From positions 174,151-238,150 of the forward strand of contig USRX01000001.1 of NCBI GenBank assembly GCA_900557275.1: a DNA stretch of 64,000 nucleotides, in the 5' to 3' direction. The notes below the pieces were generated by a model. It made no database searches. It had not been told where the DNA came from and saw only the letters and a program-made list of their open reading frames with translations. The first letter of the stretch is position 1. Every line of letters begins with the position of its first letter. Source of the stretch: an uncultured Roseburia sp. GTDB taxonomy: Bacteria > Bacillota_A > Clostridia > Lachnospirales > Lachnospiraceae. A program made the translations under genes and the position numbers. Below are positions 44,504-54,100 of this stretch, piece after piece.

Positions 44504-45862
44504 ATGTTTCAGAAAATTTTGATTGCAAACAGAGGAGAAATCGCAGTCCGTATTATCCGTGCCTGCAGAGAGATGGGGATTAAATCCGTTGCTGTTTTTT
44601 CAGAAGCAGACCGGGAAGCCCTTCATACACAGCTGGCAGATGAAGCAATTTGTATCGGAAAAGCATCTCCGACAGACAGCTATTTGAATATGGAACGGAT
44701 CTTAAGCGCAACGATAGCCAGTGGCGCGGAAGCGATTCATCCGGGATTTGGTTTCCTCTCTGAAAATGCGAGATTTGCTGAGATGTGTGAAAAATGCAAG
44801 ATCGCGTTTATCGGACCATCTTCCGCAATCATAGATAAAATGGGAAATAAGCAGGAAGCCAGAACGACCATGATGGCAGCTGGAGTTCCGGTTGTTCCTG
44901 GAACAAAAGAAGCGGTATATACAGCGGAAGACGGTCAGAAGATCGCGGATGAAATTGGATATCCGGTTATGATCAAAGCCTCCAGTGGCGGTGGTGGAAA
45001 AGGCATGCGTATTTCCAGAAGTAGAGAAGATTTTGCATCCAGTTTTCAGGTGGCGCAGCAGGAATCCATCAATGGATTTGCGGATAATACGATGTATATT
45101 GAAAAATATATTGAAAGTCCGAGACATATTGAATTCCAGATCCTTGCTGACAAATACGGAAACGTTATTTCGCTGGGAGAACGTGACTGTTCCATTCAGC
45201 GTCGGCATCAGAAGATGATCGAAGAATCCCCGTCGGTTGCGCTGGATGACAAGATGCGAAAAGAAATGGGGGCAGTTGCCGTTAAAGCAGCAAAAGCAGC
45301 TGGTTACGAAAGTGCCGGAACTATTGAGTTTCTTCTTGCAAAGGATAAGAAATTTTATTTTATGGAAATGAATACCAGAATCCAGGTGGAACATCCGGTA
45401 ACGGAAATGGTCACAGGGCTAGATCTGATCAAAGAACAGATCATGATCGCGGCAGGCGAGAAGCTTACCATACGTCAGAAGGATATATATATCAGTGGAC
45501 ATGCCATTGAATGCCGGATTAATGCAGAGAATCCGGAAAAAAATTTTATGCCGTGTCCGGGCAAGATCGAATATTTGCATCTTCCAGGTGGAAATGGAAT
45601 CCGTGTGGATTCTGCCATTTACAGCGGATATACGATTCCTCCATATTATGATTCCATGATCGCAAAGATTATTGTGCATGCAAAAGACAGACCATCGGCT
45701 ATTGCAAAGATGCGCAGCGCTCTGGGCGAGATCAATATCGACGGCGTAACGACCAACCTGGATTATCAGTATGAGATTATCAATCATTCGGTATTCCAGT
45801 CCGGAAATGTAAATACACACTTTATACAGGATTATTTTGAACAGGATCAGGGTGAGAAATAG
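44504..45862 (+). CDS. accC: Biotin carboxylase subunit of acetyl-CoA carboxylase
   Basis: 452 residues, ATP-grasp. [19 protein letters not shown] at the N-terminus, [10 protein letters not shown], the ATP loop [12 protein letters not shown], and [18 protein letters not shown] with catalytic Glu and Arg residues. It carboxylates biotin on AccB. The stop overlaps the GTG start of accDA by one base. Confidence 0.97.
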   Translation: MFQKILIANRGEIAVRIIRACREMGIKSVAVFSEADREALHTQLADEAICIGKASPTDSYLNMERILSATIASGAEAIHPGFGFLSENARFAEMCEKCKIAFIGPSSAIIDKMGNKQEARTTMMAAGVPVVPGTKEAVYTAEDGQKIADEIGYPVMIKASSGGGGKGMRISRSREDFASSFQVAQQESINGFADNTMYIEKYIESPRHIEFQILADKYGNVISLGERDCSIQRRHQKMIEESPSVALDDKMRKEMGAVAVKAAKAAGYESAGTIEFLLAKDKKFYFMEMNTRIQVEHPVTEMVTGLDLIKEQIMIAAGEKLTIRQKDIYISGHAIECRINAENPEKNFMPCPGKIEYLHLPGGNGIRVDSAIYSGYTIPPYYDSMIAKIIVHAKDRPSAIAKMRSALGEINIDGVTTNLDYQYEIINHSVFQSGNVNTHFIQDYFEQDQGEK

Positions 45863-47538
45863 TGTTAAAGTTTAAAAAACCAACCTATATATCAGTTTCA
45901 AGAAAAGAGCCGGAATTACCGGAAGGTTTGTGGATGAAATGTGATGGCTGTGGTCAGATGCTTTTTAAAGAAGATGTGGTAAATAATCATTACAGCTGCT
46001 ACAAATGCGGAAAATATTTTCGACTGACAACAAAACGCCGGATTCGTCTGGTGGCAGATAAAGGGACTTTTGAACCATGGGATGAAGGAATCGAAAATTC
46101 TAATCCTTTAGATTATCCGGATTACCCGGAAAAAGTAGAGTCCTTGAAAGAACGTTTTAAACTGGATGAAGCAGTTACTACGGGAAAATGTAGAATTCAT
46201 GGCGAAGAGACAGTTCTCTGCGTCTGTGATACCCGCTTTCTCATGGGAAGTATGGGATATGTTGTGGGAGAAAAGATTACCCGTGCAGTAGAGAAAGCGA
46301 CAGAGCAGAAATTGCCGGTTATCATTTTTACCTGTTCCGGAGGTGCCAGAATGCAGGAAGGGATGGTATCCCTGATGCAGATGGCAAAGACTTCCGCAGT
46401 ATTGAAAAAGCATTCTGATGCAGGACTTTTATATATCACAGTTCTTACAGATCCTACCACTGGCGGGGTTACGGCAAGTTTCGCCATGCTGGGAGATATC
46501 ATCCTTGCTGAGCCAGGGGCACTTGTAGGTTTTGCCGGTCCGAGAGTCATTGAACAGACCATCGGACAGAAACTGCCGGAAGGATTTCAGCGTTCGGAGT
46601 TCCTTGTGGAACATGGATTGATCGACGGTATCATCGAGCGTCAGGATATGAAGGATACCCTGGGAAAACTGTTGCAGATGCATCATAAAGTTGACCGTGA
46701 AGATGCGCTGATTATGACAAAACTTGCAATCCCGAAACAGACATCGAAAAAAGAAGAGATGTCAGCGTGGGAGCGTGTGCAGACAGCCAGAAGCTCAGAA
46801 CGTCCGACGGCACTGGATTTTATCAACGAGATTTTTGCTGACTTTGAAGAATTTCACGGAGATCGTCATTATGGCGATGACGGAGCTACCGTAGGAGGCA
46901 TTGCTTATCTGGATGGATGTCCGGTTACTGTTATCGGTCAGCAAAAAGGTCGTACCACCAAAGACAATATTAAGCGTAACTTTGGTATGCCGTCTCCGGA
47001 GGGCTATCGGAAAGCGCTGCGTTTGATGAAACAGGCGGAGAAGTTTGGCCGTCCGATCATTAATTTTATCGATACACCAGGAGCATTTCCGGGAATGGAA
47101 GCAGAAGAACACGGACAAGGAGAAGCAATCGCAAGAAATCTGTTTGAAATGTCCACATTGCAGGTTCCGGTTCTTAGCATCGTGATCGGAGAAGGCGGCA
47201 GTGGTGGAGCTCTTGCACTTGCAGTAGCCAATGAAGTATGGATGTTGGAGAATGCGACCTATACAATCCTTTCTCCGGAAGGATTTGCCTCCATTTTATG
47301 GAAAGACAGCTCTAAAGCGCCGGAAGCAGCTGCACTTATGAAAGTAACTGCAAATGAATTGAAAAAAATGGGTATTATTGAAAAAGTGATTCCGGAAAGT
47401 ACGCCGGCGGCAGGAGACAATCTGATGATGCTCTGCAAGCTGATGCGGAAAAATATCCGAAACTTTATCAACGATAATTTAGATAAGCCGGGCGAACAGC
47501 TGGCGCAGGAACGTTATATGCGTTTCCGCAATATGTAA
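45862..47538 (+). CDS. accDA: Fused acetyl-CoA carboxylase carboxyltransferase (AccD-AccA)
   Basis: 558 residues started by GTG 45862. The AccD half (about 1-285) has the zinc ribbon CDGCGQ...CYKCGKYF and [13 protein letters not shown]. The AccA half (about 295-558) has [42 protein letters not shown] and [21 protein letters not shown]. In many bacteria these are two genes; here they are one reading frame without a break. Compared with free AccA, the first 30-40 residues are missing. It transfers carboxyl from biotin to acetyl-CoA. Last gene of the operon. Confidence 0.94.
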   Translation: MLKFKKPTYISVSRKEPELPEGLWMKCDGCGQMLFKEDVVNNHYSCYKCGKYFRLTTKRRIRLVADKGTFEPWDEGIENSNPLDYPDYPEKVESLKERFKLDEAVTTGKCRIHGEETVLCVCDTRFLMGSMGYVVGEKITRAVEKATEQKLPVIIFTCSGGARMQEGMVSLMQMAKTSAVLKKHSDAGLLYITVLTDPTTGGVTASFAMLGDIILAEPGALVGFAGPRVIEQTIGQKLPEGFQRSEFLVEHGLIDGIIERQDMKDTLGKLLQMHHKVDREDALIMTKLAIPKQTSKKEEMSAWERVQTARSSERPTALDFINEIFADFEEFHGDRHYGDDGATVGGIAYLDGCPVTVIGQQKGRTTKDNIKRNFGMPSPEGYRKALRLMKQAEKFGRPIINFIDTPGAFPGMEAEEHGQGEAIARNLFEMSTLQVPVLSIVIGEGGSGGALALAVANEVWMLENATYTILSPEGFASILWKDSSKAPEAAALMKVTANELKKMGIIEKVIPESTPAAGDNLMMLCKLMRKNIRNFINDNLDKPGEQLAQERYMRFRNM

Positions 47539-47575
47539 CATGGGTATTTTTGGTTTTAAATACACTTTCAGGAAG

Positions 47576-47605
47576 AAGGATACAGTCAAGTGCTGTATCC
47601 TTTTT
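47576..47605 (+). terminator. Intrinsic terminator of the fab-acc operon
   Basis: AAGGATACAG (47576-47585) and CTGTATCCTT (47593-47602), followed by TTT. Confidence 0.88.
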
Positions 47606-47622
47606 CCATAAGATGTGATACA

Positions 47623-47666
47623 ATGAGTGCAAGTGAGATACCATGCTCGCATGATTGACAAAAGCC
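47623..47666 (+). repeat. Dispersed hairpin repeat, copy C
   Basis: Related to copies at 31561 and 33294: CATGC-TC-GCATG core, then ATTGAC. The outer pairs are weaker than in A and B. The associated frame is MSASEIPCSHD from ATG 47623, ended by TGA. Confidence 0.6.
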
Positions 47667-47675
47667 TGGACATGA

Positions 47676-47785
47676 GGAAAAATCTCTGATTTTTCCGGAT
47701 GCGCTGCGGGGTAACTTCTCCATGCTAACCGGGCGAAAGCACGTACATTCAGAAAATCTCTGATTTTCTAATGCATTGCGGAATA
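47676..47785 (+). repeat. Two-copy hairpin repeat before the TraX gene
   Basis: GGAAAAATC-TCT-GATTTTTCC (47676-47696) followed by ATGCGCTGCGG, and AGAAAATC-TCT-GATTTTCT (47751-47769) followed by ATGCATTGCGG. The loop is identical and the arms differ in a pair-preserving way. Together with copy C this fills the gap between accDA and the TraX-like gene. Confidence 0.65.
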
Positions 47786-47807
47786 GATTCTAATAACAGG
47801 AGGCTTT

Positions 47808-48464
47808 ATGACAAAAGAGAACAGCGGAATGACGACTTTTCTGATGAAATGGATCGCAGTTCTGACAATGATCACAGATCATGTGGGACGCATGTTTTTT
47901 CCGGATGTCCATATTTTTAATATCATCGGGCGGATCGCATTTCCTCTGTTTGCATTTTTGCTTGTTGAGGGATTTGTCCACACGGGAAATCTGAAAAAAT
48001 ATATGCTCCGGATGTTTATTTTTGCCTGTATTTCAGAAATCCCATATGATCTTGCCATGCAGGAAACATGGCTGGAATTTTCCAGACAGAATACGATCTG
48101 GACGCTGACACTGGGATTGCTGATGCTGGCTCTGTGTCGGAAATACAAATATTCCGTATGGGCTGTAGCGGGGATCGCAGTTGTCTGTTGTGCGGCAGCG
48201 GCTCTGTTACGATTTGATTATGGCGCAGGCGGTATCGTGCTGATCTTAATCCTGTATTTCCTGAGAGATCGCCAGTGGCTGAAATATCTGGCGATGCTGG
48301 GGCTGTCTGTATTATGGTTTGGCGGAACAGAGATTGCGGCCATGATAAGCATTATCTTTATGCTGGCATATAACGGTAAGCATGGAAAAAACATGAAATA
48401 TATGTTTTACTGGTTTTACCCGGTGCATTTGGCTGTTTTATTTTTTATAAAAATATTAATCTAA
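47808..48464 (+). CDS. TraX-family membrane protein
   Basis: 218 residues with about six hydrophobic helices. MKWIAVLTMITDHVGRMFFP at the N-terminus, GRIAFPLFAFLLVEGF and the C-terminal FYWFYPVHLAVLFFIK are the TraX signature. F-plasmid TraX acetylates pilin; chromosomal Firmicutes homologues have no proven role and may be acyltransferases of the cell envelope. AGGAGG precedes the ATG. Confidence 0.9.
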   Translation: MTKENSGMTTFLMKWIAVLTMITDHVGRMFFPDVHIFNIIGRIAFPLFAFLLVEGFVHTGNLKKYMLRMFIFACISEIPYDLAMQETWLEFSRQNTIWTLTLGLLMLALCRKYKYSVWAVAGIAVVCCAAAALLRFDYGAGGIVLILILYFLRDRQWLKYLAMLGLSVLWFGGTEIAAMISIIFMLAYNGKHGKNMKYMFYWFYPVHLAVLFFIKILI

Positions 48465-48497
48465 TCAGAAAAAAGATAGAGTAGTAAGAGGCAGAAT

Positions 48498-49028
48498 ATG
48501 AAGTTTTGGAAACATTTGAAAACAATCACATATCATAAATGGCTGGTTATGAAAGGTTGCTTCCGGATCGGACTTTACCGGCAGGGGTTGCTGCATGATA
48601 TGTCAAAATATTCTCCGGCAGAATTTTGGGTTGGATGTAAATATTTTCAGGGAAATATGAGTCCAAACAATGTGGAGCGTCTGGATAAAGGATATTCTTC
48701 TGCCTGGCTGCACCACAAGGGCAGAAATAAGCATCATATGGAATACTGGATTGATTATGGACTGCCACCGGAGAAAGGCATGGTAGGTATGCGGATGCCG
48801 GAACGGTATGTTGCAGAAATGTTTGTTGACCGGGTAGCAGCATCTAAGGTATATAAAAAAGAAGCTTACACACAGGATATGCCGTTGGCTTATTATGAAA
48901 ACGGAAAGGATAATCATGTCATGCACCCGGAGACGAGGGTATTGTTGGAGAAAATGCTCCACATGCTGGCAGAAAAGGGAGAAGATGCGACCTATCGTTA
49001 TATCCGGGAAGAGGTGCTTCATAAATAA
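48498..49028 (+). CDS. DUF5662 family protein
   Basis: 176 residues. HLKTITYHKWLVMKGCFRIGLYRQGLLHDMSKYSPAEF and HHKGRNKHHMEYWID carry conserved His/Asp residues that could bind metal, as in HD-like hydrolases. DUF5662 has no known activity. AGAGGCAG precedes the ATG. Its 3' end overlaps the end of the minus-strand pseudouridine synthase gene by 10 bases. Confidence 0.85.
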   Translation: MKFWKHLKTITYHKWLVMKGCFRIGLYRQGLLHDMSKYSPAEFWVGCKYFQGNMSPNNVERLDKGYSSAWLHHKGRNKHHMEYWIDYGLPPEKGMVGMRMPERYVAEMFVDRVAASKVYKKEAYTQDMPLAYYENGKDNHVMHPETRVLLEKMLHMLAEKGEDATYRYIREEVLHK

Positions 49029-49942
49029 ATATCTTCCGGCAGATAAGAAAAACAATTTTTCATATCTTCTGGAAGCGGAGCGGAAAAATGCATCTTTTCG
49101 CCGGTTATGGGATGTGCAAAGGACAGGGCTGCGGCATGCAGTGCCTGTCTTTTTATATACAGAAAGTCAGGATGATACAGAAAATCTCCGATCAACGGAT
49201 ATCCGATGTGCTTCATATGAAGCCGAATCTGGTGTGTGCGTCCGGTTTCCAGCTTTAATCGAACGAGTGAGAGATCATGAACTTCATCATAATAAAGTTG
49301 GGTATAATGCGTAATCGCCGGAGCTCCATGCACCGGATCAATGCATCTTGTGATCACAGATTCTGCTTCCCTTGCGATGGGGGCATCAACTGTTCCCTGT
49401 AACGGAGGCTTTCCGGTGACAATAGCAAGATAGATACGCTGAATGTTTTTTATTCCGGTATTACGTCCGAGAACGCCTGCAGAGAGCATATTTTTTGCGA
49501 GGATCGTAAGCCCGCTGGTGTCACGGTCCAGCCGGTTGATGCAACGGAATGTAAACGGTTCCTGTTTTTCTGCAAAATAGTACATGGCGGCATTGGCAAG
49601 ACTGTCTTCATAATGATTGATGGAAGGGTGGATTGGCATGCCCGCCGGTTTGTTGACCAGCAAAATATCTTCGTCTTCGTAGATAATAGGAAACGGTAGC
49701 TTTACTGGAAGGATGCTCTCGGAAGTCTCTTCTTCCGACCAGCAGATCTCAAGCAGATCCCCCGGCTGCAGGGGTTTCGTTACATAACAATGTGCACCGT
49801 TTTTCCGGATACCGGTATCCGTTTTCTTTAATTGTGTGATGAGGTGGTTAGAATATCCTTTTTCCTTAAGAAAAGACAGAATATTTATTTGTGGTTCAGA
49901 GATATGGTAAGTAAGTGTTCTTTTCATAATAAAATCTTTCAT
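49019..49942 (-). CDS. RluA-family pseudouridine synthase
   Basis: 307 residues. An N-terminal S4-like part (LSFLKEKGYSNHLITQLKKTDTGI) is followed by the catalytic domain: motif ILLVNKPAGMPIHPS, catalytic Asp in CINRLDRDTSGL, LETGRTHQIRLHMKHIGYPLIGD, and ALHAAALSFAHP. It isomerises uridine in rRNA or tRNA; the exact site (RluC/D-like or other) cannot be told. Tail-to-tail with the DUF5662 gene; divergent from sigK. Confidence 0.93.
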   Translation of the reverse strand: MKDFIMKRTLTYHISEPQINILSFLKEKGYSNHLITQLKKTDTGIRKNGAHCYVTKPLQPGDLLEICWSEEETSESILPVKLPFPIIYEDEDILLVNKPAGMPIHPSINHYEDSLANAAMYYFAEKQEPFTFRCINRLDRDTSGLTILAKNMLSAGVLGRNTGIKNIQRIYLAIVTGKPPLQGTVDAPIAREAESVITRCIDPVHGAPAITHYTQLYYDEVHDLSLVRLKLETGRTHQIRLHMKHIGYPLIGDFLYHPDFLYIKRQALHAAALSFAHPITGEKMHFSAPLPEDMKNCFSYLPEDIYL

Positions 49943-50162
49943 GTATCGTTCCTGAGAACGGGATTTGGTAAAATGTATCGAGAATTTTGATATAATGTCG
50001 TATTAAAATATATCATCATCCCTAAATGGATAATCGGTGCTGAGCAATTTCCGGATAATTAGTTCTGATATTGGTTCAGAATAAGTGCACTATAATAATG
50101 GAACAGATGTCCAATTGGTAAAAAAAGTATAGCATATATTTTCAGAAAATGGAGGAAAATTT

Positions 50163-50204
50163 ATGGGAAAAGCACAGAAAACCTGTCCGATTCATAGAGT
50201 ATAA
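50163..50204 (+). CDS. Possible 13-codon leader ORF before sigK
   Basis: ATG 50163 has an excellent Shine-Dalgarno sequence (GGAGGAAAATTT) and encodes MGKAQKTCPIHRV, then TAA. It ends 26 bases before the TTG start of sigK. Such a frame could tune sigK translation. It may instead be chance. Confidence 0.35.
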   Translation: MGKAQKTCPIHRV

Positions 50205-50230
50205 TAAGTTCCGCGCAAACGAGGTGCTAT

Positions 50231-50857
50231 TTGAAGACATTTCTGATGCCACTGAGTGCAGAAGAGGAACAGCGGTATCTGGAGAGGCTGGAAAGGGGAG
50301 ACACGGAAGCAAAAGAAGTTCTCATTGAGCGGAATATGCGTCTGGTAGCACATATCGCAAAAAAGTATCAGAATGCAGAAGAAGACATGGAAGAGCTGAT
50401 TTCCATTGGAACCATTGGACTAATCAAAGCGGTCAATACATTTCAGAACAACCGCGGCAGTCGTCTCGGAACCTATGCTGCCAGGTGTATCGAAAATGAA
50501 TTACTTATGTATTTCAGAAGCAGGAAAAAATTGTCCCGGGAAGTTTCACTGTATGAGCCGATCGGAACCGATAAAGAGGGAAATCAGATCCGGCTGCTGG
50601 ATATCGTGGAAAGTACGGAACCGGAATTGCCAGACACGGTAGAATTCCGGAAAAATTTTATTCGTCTGTATCAGCTGTTTCCAAAGGTCTTAAACCGCAG
50701 GGAGCAGTATATTCTCTGTCATCGTTATGGTCTGTATAATAGTATGCCTCTGACACAACGGGAAATCGCGGCAACACTGGGGATTTCCCGATCTTATGTC
50801 AGCAGAATCGAGAAGCGTGCGATTGAAAAGATGCGACAGCACCTTACATTTCCCTAG
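50231..50857 (+). CDS. sigK: RNA polymerase sporulation sigma factor SigK
   Basis: TTG start at 50231 with GAGGTG 4 bases upstream. 208 residues. Region 2: RNMRLVAHIAKKYQNAEEDMEELISIGTIGLIKAVNTF, RLGTYAARCIENELLMYFR. Region 4: LNRREQYILCHRYGL and TQREIAATLGISRSYVSRIEKRA. The N-terminus PLSAEEEQRYLERLERGD fits sigma K. The gene is uninterrupted, with no skin element, and the pro-sequence looks very short. It directs late mother-cell genes in sporulation. Confidence 0.88.
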   Translation: MKTFLMPLSAEEEQRYLERLERGDTEAKEVLIERNMRLVAHIAKKYQNAEEDMEELISIGTIGLIKAVNTFQNNRGSRLGTYAARCIENELLMYFRSRKKLSREVSLYEPIGTDKEGNQIRLLDIVESTEPELPDTVEFRKNFIRLYQLFPKVLNRREQYILCHRYGLYNSMPLTQREIAATLGISRSYVSRIEKRAIEKMRQHLTFP

Positions 50858-51173
50858 AGGTCAGGGTTCTGTTTGAAAAATATGGAAAAGAATAGAGGGT
50901 AATAAAAGAGAAACGTTTGCGTTTAGGATGAAGTAGTTATTCTTGTGTAAAAAATACTTTTTATGACGATTGTTGTCGCCGGGAAACTGATTGGAATGGA
51001 CATTAATATGAAAATTTTAATGGCAAAAACAGTATTAAAAATATAGTAGTAAGTAATTGCCATCTGTGATACAATACAGATATCTTTTCCAGAAATAACA
51101 GGGAAAGGTATCTGTTTGTCTTTTATCTGTCTAAAATACATCTTTCGTAGCCATCATACGAAACATCAGATAT
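50858..51173 (+). other. 316-base gap after sigK
   Basis: It holds a terminator hairpin at 51076-51115 and a 27-codon frame (MTIVVAGKLIGMDINM...) near 50963 that has no ribosome site and no recognised family; it may be a gene remnant. No clear promoter for comM was identified. Confidence 0.5.
51076..51115 (+). terminator. Intrinsic terminator, probably of sigK
   Basis: ACAGATATCTTTTCC pairs with GGGAAAGGTATCTGT (15 pairs, two G-U), followed by TTGTCTTTT. Confidence 0.7.
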
Positions 51174-52709
51174 ATGTATAGTATTATAAAGACCGCTGTG
51201 CCACAGGGAATGGAGAGTATCCCGGTGTCGGTGGAAACAAATATTTCAGAAGGAATGCCAGTCTTTGAGATGGTAGGTTTTCTGAGTTCAGAAGTGCGCG
51301 AAGCAAGAGAACGGGTCCGGGTAGCGTTACAGAACAGTGGGATATCCCTGCCGCCGAAACGGATTACCATTAATTTTATGCCGGCGGATGTACGAAAATC
51401 AGGAACTGCCATGGATTTGGCAGTAGCGGCATCGGTGCTGTGTGCCATGGGCTGTATGGATCTTGAGATCGCGGAAAGCTCTATGTTTGTGGGAGAAGTG
51501 AGTTTGAGCGGTGAGATCACATCGGTCAGGGGCGTATTGTCAGCCGCAATCCTGGCGGGAAATCTTGGATTGCAGAGGATCTTTGTTCCGGTAAAAAATA
51601 AAGAAGAAGCAGGCATCTGTCCCGGGATTCATGTGGTGCCCGTCCGTTCCCTGAAAGATCTGATCCGGTTGGTAACAGGGACAGAATTAGAAAAACAGTA
51701 TTATCACAGTACACTGGTATTTGAGCCTGAAAACTATGATTTGGATTTTTCGGAAGTGAAGGGACAGGCACTGGTCCGCAGAGCCTGCGAGATCGCTGTC
51801 AGTGGCAGACATAACTTGTTGATGATCGGACCACCGGGATCTGGAAAGACAATGATCGCCAGAAGGATTCCTACAATCTTCCCGGATCTGGAGTGGGAAG
51901 AGATGTTGGAACTTTCACAGATATACGGAAGCTGTGAGCATCAGGAGACGACTGCAGTCCTGCAGCAGACCAGACCTTTCCGAAGTCCGCATCATACGAT
52001 TACACCACAGGGATTGTGTGGCGGAGGTAAAAATCCGGTTCCGGGTGAAATCAGCCTGGCGCATAAAGGAGTTCTTTTTCTGGACGAGTTTCCGGAATTC
52101 CCGAAAAATCTCATTGATATGCTCCGACAGCCCATGGAAGAAAAACTGATCCGGATCTCAAGGGTAGGTACTTCGGTAAGTTTTCCCTGTGATTTTATGC
52201 TGGTGGCAGCAATGAACCCATGCAAATGCGGGTATTATCCGGATATGAGCCGCTGCAGGTGTACCCCGGCTTCCGTACATTCTTATATCAATCATATTTC
52301 ACAGCCTATGCTGGATCGGATGGATATGACGGTGGAGACGCGGGCATTATCGGTAACCGAACTGATGAATGATATGAAAGTGGAAAATTCAGAAAGTATC
52401 CGTAACCGGGTACTCCGGGCGAGGGAAATACAAAAGGAGCGTTTCCGGGGAAAACCGTATGATGTGAATACTGCCATGTCTCCTTCTGATACGGTGCAGT
52501 ATTGTGCTATGGACGGAGAGGCAAGATCTTATCTGATGCAGGTGTCTGCGGAACAGGAGTTTTCGGCAAGAGTGTATTATAAGATTTTACGGGTGGCGCG
52601 GACGATCGCAGATCTGGACGAAAGTGAGCGTGTCAGAGAAAAACATCTTATGGAGGCCTGCATCTACCGCAGTCTAGACAGGAAATACTGGGGAAGGATG
52701 GGAAGCTGA
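51174..52709 (+). CDS. YifB/ComM family Mg-chelatase-like AAA+ ATPase
   Basis: 511 residues. The N-terminal Lon-protease-like domain starts with SIIKTAVPQGMESIPVSVET and VFEMVGFLSSEVREARERV. Walker A is LLMIGPPGSGKTMIARR, Walker B VLFLDEFPEF, and a zinc-finger-like part follows, MNPCKCGYYPDMSRCRCT. ComM is a hexameric helicase that helps branch migration in natural transformation. dprA follows with one base between stop and start, which supports a DNA-uptake/recombination unit. No clear Shine-Dalgarno site at the start. Confidence 0.92.
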   Translation: MYSIIKTAVPQGMESIPVSVETNISEGMPVFEMVGFLSSEVREARERVRVALQNSGISLPPKRITINFMPADVRKSGTAMDLAVAASVLCAMGCMDLEIAESSMFVGEVSLSGEITSVRGVLSAAILAGNLGLQRIFVPVKNKEEAGICPGIHVVPVRSLKDLIRLVTGTELEKQYYHSTLVFEPENYDLDFSEVKGQALVRRACEIAVSGRHNLLMIGPPGSGKTMIARRIPTIFPDLEWEEMLELSQIYGSCEHQETTAVLQQTRPFRSPHHTITPQGLCGGGKNPVPGEISLAHKGVLFLDEFPEFPKNLIDMLRQPMEEKLIRISRVGTSVSFPCDFMLVAAMNPCKCGYYPDMSRCRCTPASVHSYINHISQPMLDRMDMTVETRALSVTELMNDMKVENSESIRNRVLRAREIQKERFRGKPYDVNTAMSPSDTVQYCAMDGEARSYLMQVSAEQEFSARVYYKILRVARTIADLDESERVREKHLMEACIYRSLDRKYWGRMGS

Positions 52710-52710
52710 G

Positions 52711-53865
52711 ATGCCAAAACAGGAGATGATTCATAACGAAAATACAGAAACACGCCAGAGCAATCGGAAACATAAAAGTAACCGGGAAAGAGCCTGTGAA
52801 TGCTGGCTTGCATCCATCCGAAAAATTTCGCCGGAAAAGAAGATCCTGCTAACGAAAGAGATGACGGCAGAAGCATTTTATGATCTTCCCATATTGGAAA
52901 AAAGAAGAATCTGCGAGTATTATCAGATCGATCCGCAGGCACTGGAACAGCCGGATGCGATGATTGATTCGGAAAGCAGACAAAAGGAATTGCAGGAAAA
53001 AGGACTTCGGATTGCTACGATATGGGATGACGATTATCCGAGAAAATTAAAGCAGATTCCGAATCCTCCGTATGCATTGTATTATCAGGGAACGCTGCCG
53101 GGCAACAGCTTCTGTGCAGCTATTGTTGGCGCCAGACAGTGCTCGGAATATGGCAGAATGACAGCTGCGGCAATCAGCAAAGCACTGGCGGAATGCGGGG
53201 TTTCCGTGATCAGTGGAATGGCATTTGGTATCGACAGTGCAGGACACGAAGGCGCATTAAAAGGAGGCGGACGGACGTATGCTGTCATGGGATGTGGCGT
53301 GGACATCTGTTATCCGGCAAGAGGAAGGCAACTGCGACAGCAGATATTGGAACGGGGCGGCGTGCTGTCAGAATATCCACCGGAAACACCGCCGATTCCC
53401 CGATATTTTCCGGAACGCAATCGCATTATCAGCGGATTATCCGACATTGTGATCGTAGTGGAAGCAAAAATGCGCAGCGGATCACTGATCACGGCAGATT
53501 TTGCCATGGAGCAGGGGCGGGATGTATATGCAGTTCCTGGCAGAATCTGCGACCCGTGGAGTCAGGGTACGAATTATCTGATCTATCAGGGATGTGGCAT
53601 TTTGTATGATATTCCGGAATTTCTTAAAGAGATGAATTTCGTTTCAGACCGAAAAGATACAGTTTTTCCGGTAGCAGATGTTGTGTTGGATAAAGAAGAT
53701 CAGCTAGTATATGAAAAACTGGATTATGAACCCAAAATGCTTGAGGTCATTATGGAACAGACCGGATTATCAGTCAGAGACACTCTGAATTGCATTGGAA
53801 GATTAAAGAAACGAGGACTGGTAAAAGAATGCTATAAAAATTATTTTTGCAGGATTTTCCGGTAA
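52711..53865 (+). CDS. dprA: DNA-processing protein DprA
   Basis: 384 residues. A helical N-terminal part (CWLASIRKISPEKKILL), then the Rossmann core: AIVGARQCSEYGRMTAAAIS, VISGMAFGIDSAGHEGAL, YAVMGCGVDICYPARGRQL, PRYFPERNRIISGLSD, EAKMRSGSLITADFAMEQGRD-type sequence. The C-terminal winged-helix domain ends at GLVKECYKN. It loads RecA on incoming single strands. It is encoded directly after comM. Confidence 0.94.
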   Translation: MPKQEMIHNENTETRQSNRKHKSNRERACECWLASIRKISPEKKILLTKEMTAEAFYDLPILEKRRICEYYQIDPQALEQPDAMIDSESRQKELQEKGLRIATIWDDDYPRKLKQIPNPPYALYYQGTLPGNSFCAAIVGARQCSEYGRMTAAAISKALAECGVSVISGMAFGIDSAGHEGALKGGGRTYAVMGCGVDICYPARGRQLRQQILERGGVLSEYPPETPPIPRYFPERNRIISGLSDIVIVVEAKMRSGSLITADFAMEQGRDVYAVPGRICDPWSQGTNYLIYQGCGILYDIPEFLKEMNFVSDRKDTVFPVADVVLDKEDQLVYEKLDYEPKMLEVIMEQTGLSVRDTLNCIGRLKKRGLVKECYKNYFCRIFR

Positions 53866-53878
53866 AAGGTCTGTTTGA

Positions 53879-54082
53879 CCATTCGTTCAGAAGATACGAA
53901 AGAGTCATCATTCGGAAGCCGGTACTGTTCCGATCATTGCAATGACGGCCAATGTTTTTGCAATGGATATCCAAAAGTGTATGGATGTGGGGATGAATGC
54001 CCATGTTGGCCAACCGATTGATATTGAGATTTTGGAAGACACGGTGCACAAAGTAGTTGCACAGAAAAAAACGTCAGTTTAG
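53879..54082 (+). pseudogene. Remnant of a response-regulator receiver domain
   Basis: Without a start codon, the frame after TGA 53876 reads KIRKSHHSEAGTVPIIAMTA, then NVFAMDIQKCMDVGMNAHVG and QPIDIEILEDTVHKVVA before TAG 54080. This is the C-terminal third of a REC domain of the type found at the end of hybrid histidine kinases. The conserved Lys of the KP pair is replaced by Gln (GQP). The phosphoacceptor Asp half is missing. A degraded fragment of a sensor gene, still followed by its terminator. Confidence 0.75.
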
Positions 54083-54100
54083 GCTGGCGTTTTTTCTTTT
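54070..54100 (+). terminator. Intrinsic terminator after the REC remnant
   Basis: ACGTCAG and CTGGCGT (one G-U pair) around TTTAGG, followed by six T. It may now end comM-dprA transcripts. Confidence 0.75.

Noticed and set aside
47539..47807. CRISPR array from the repeated hairpins
   Set aside because: Only two imperfect copies, no regular spacers and no cas genes anywhere in the window.
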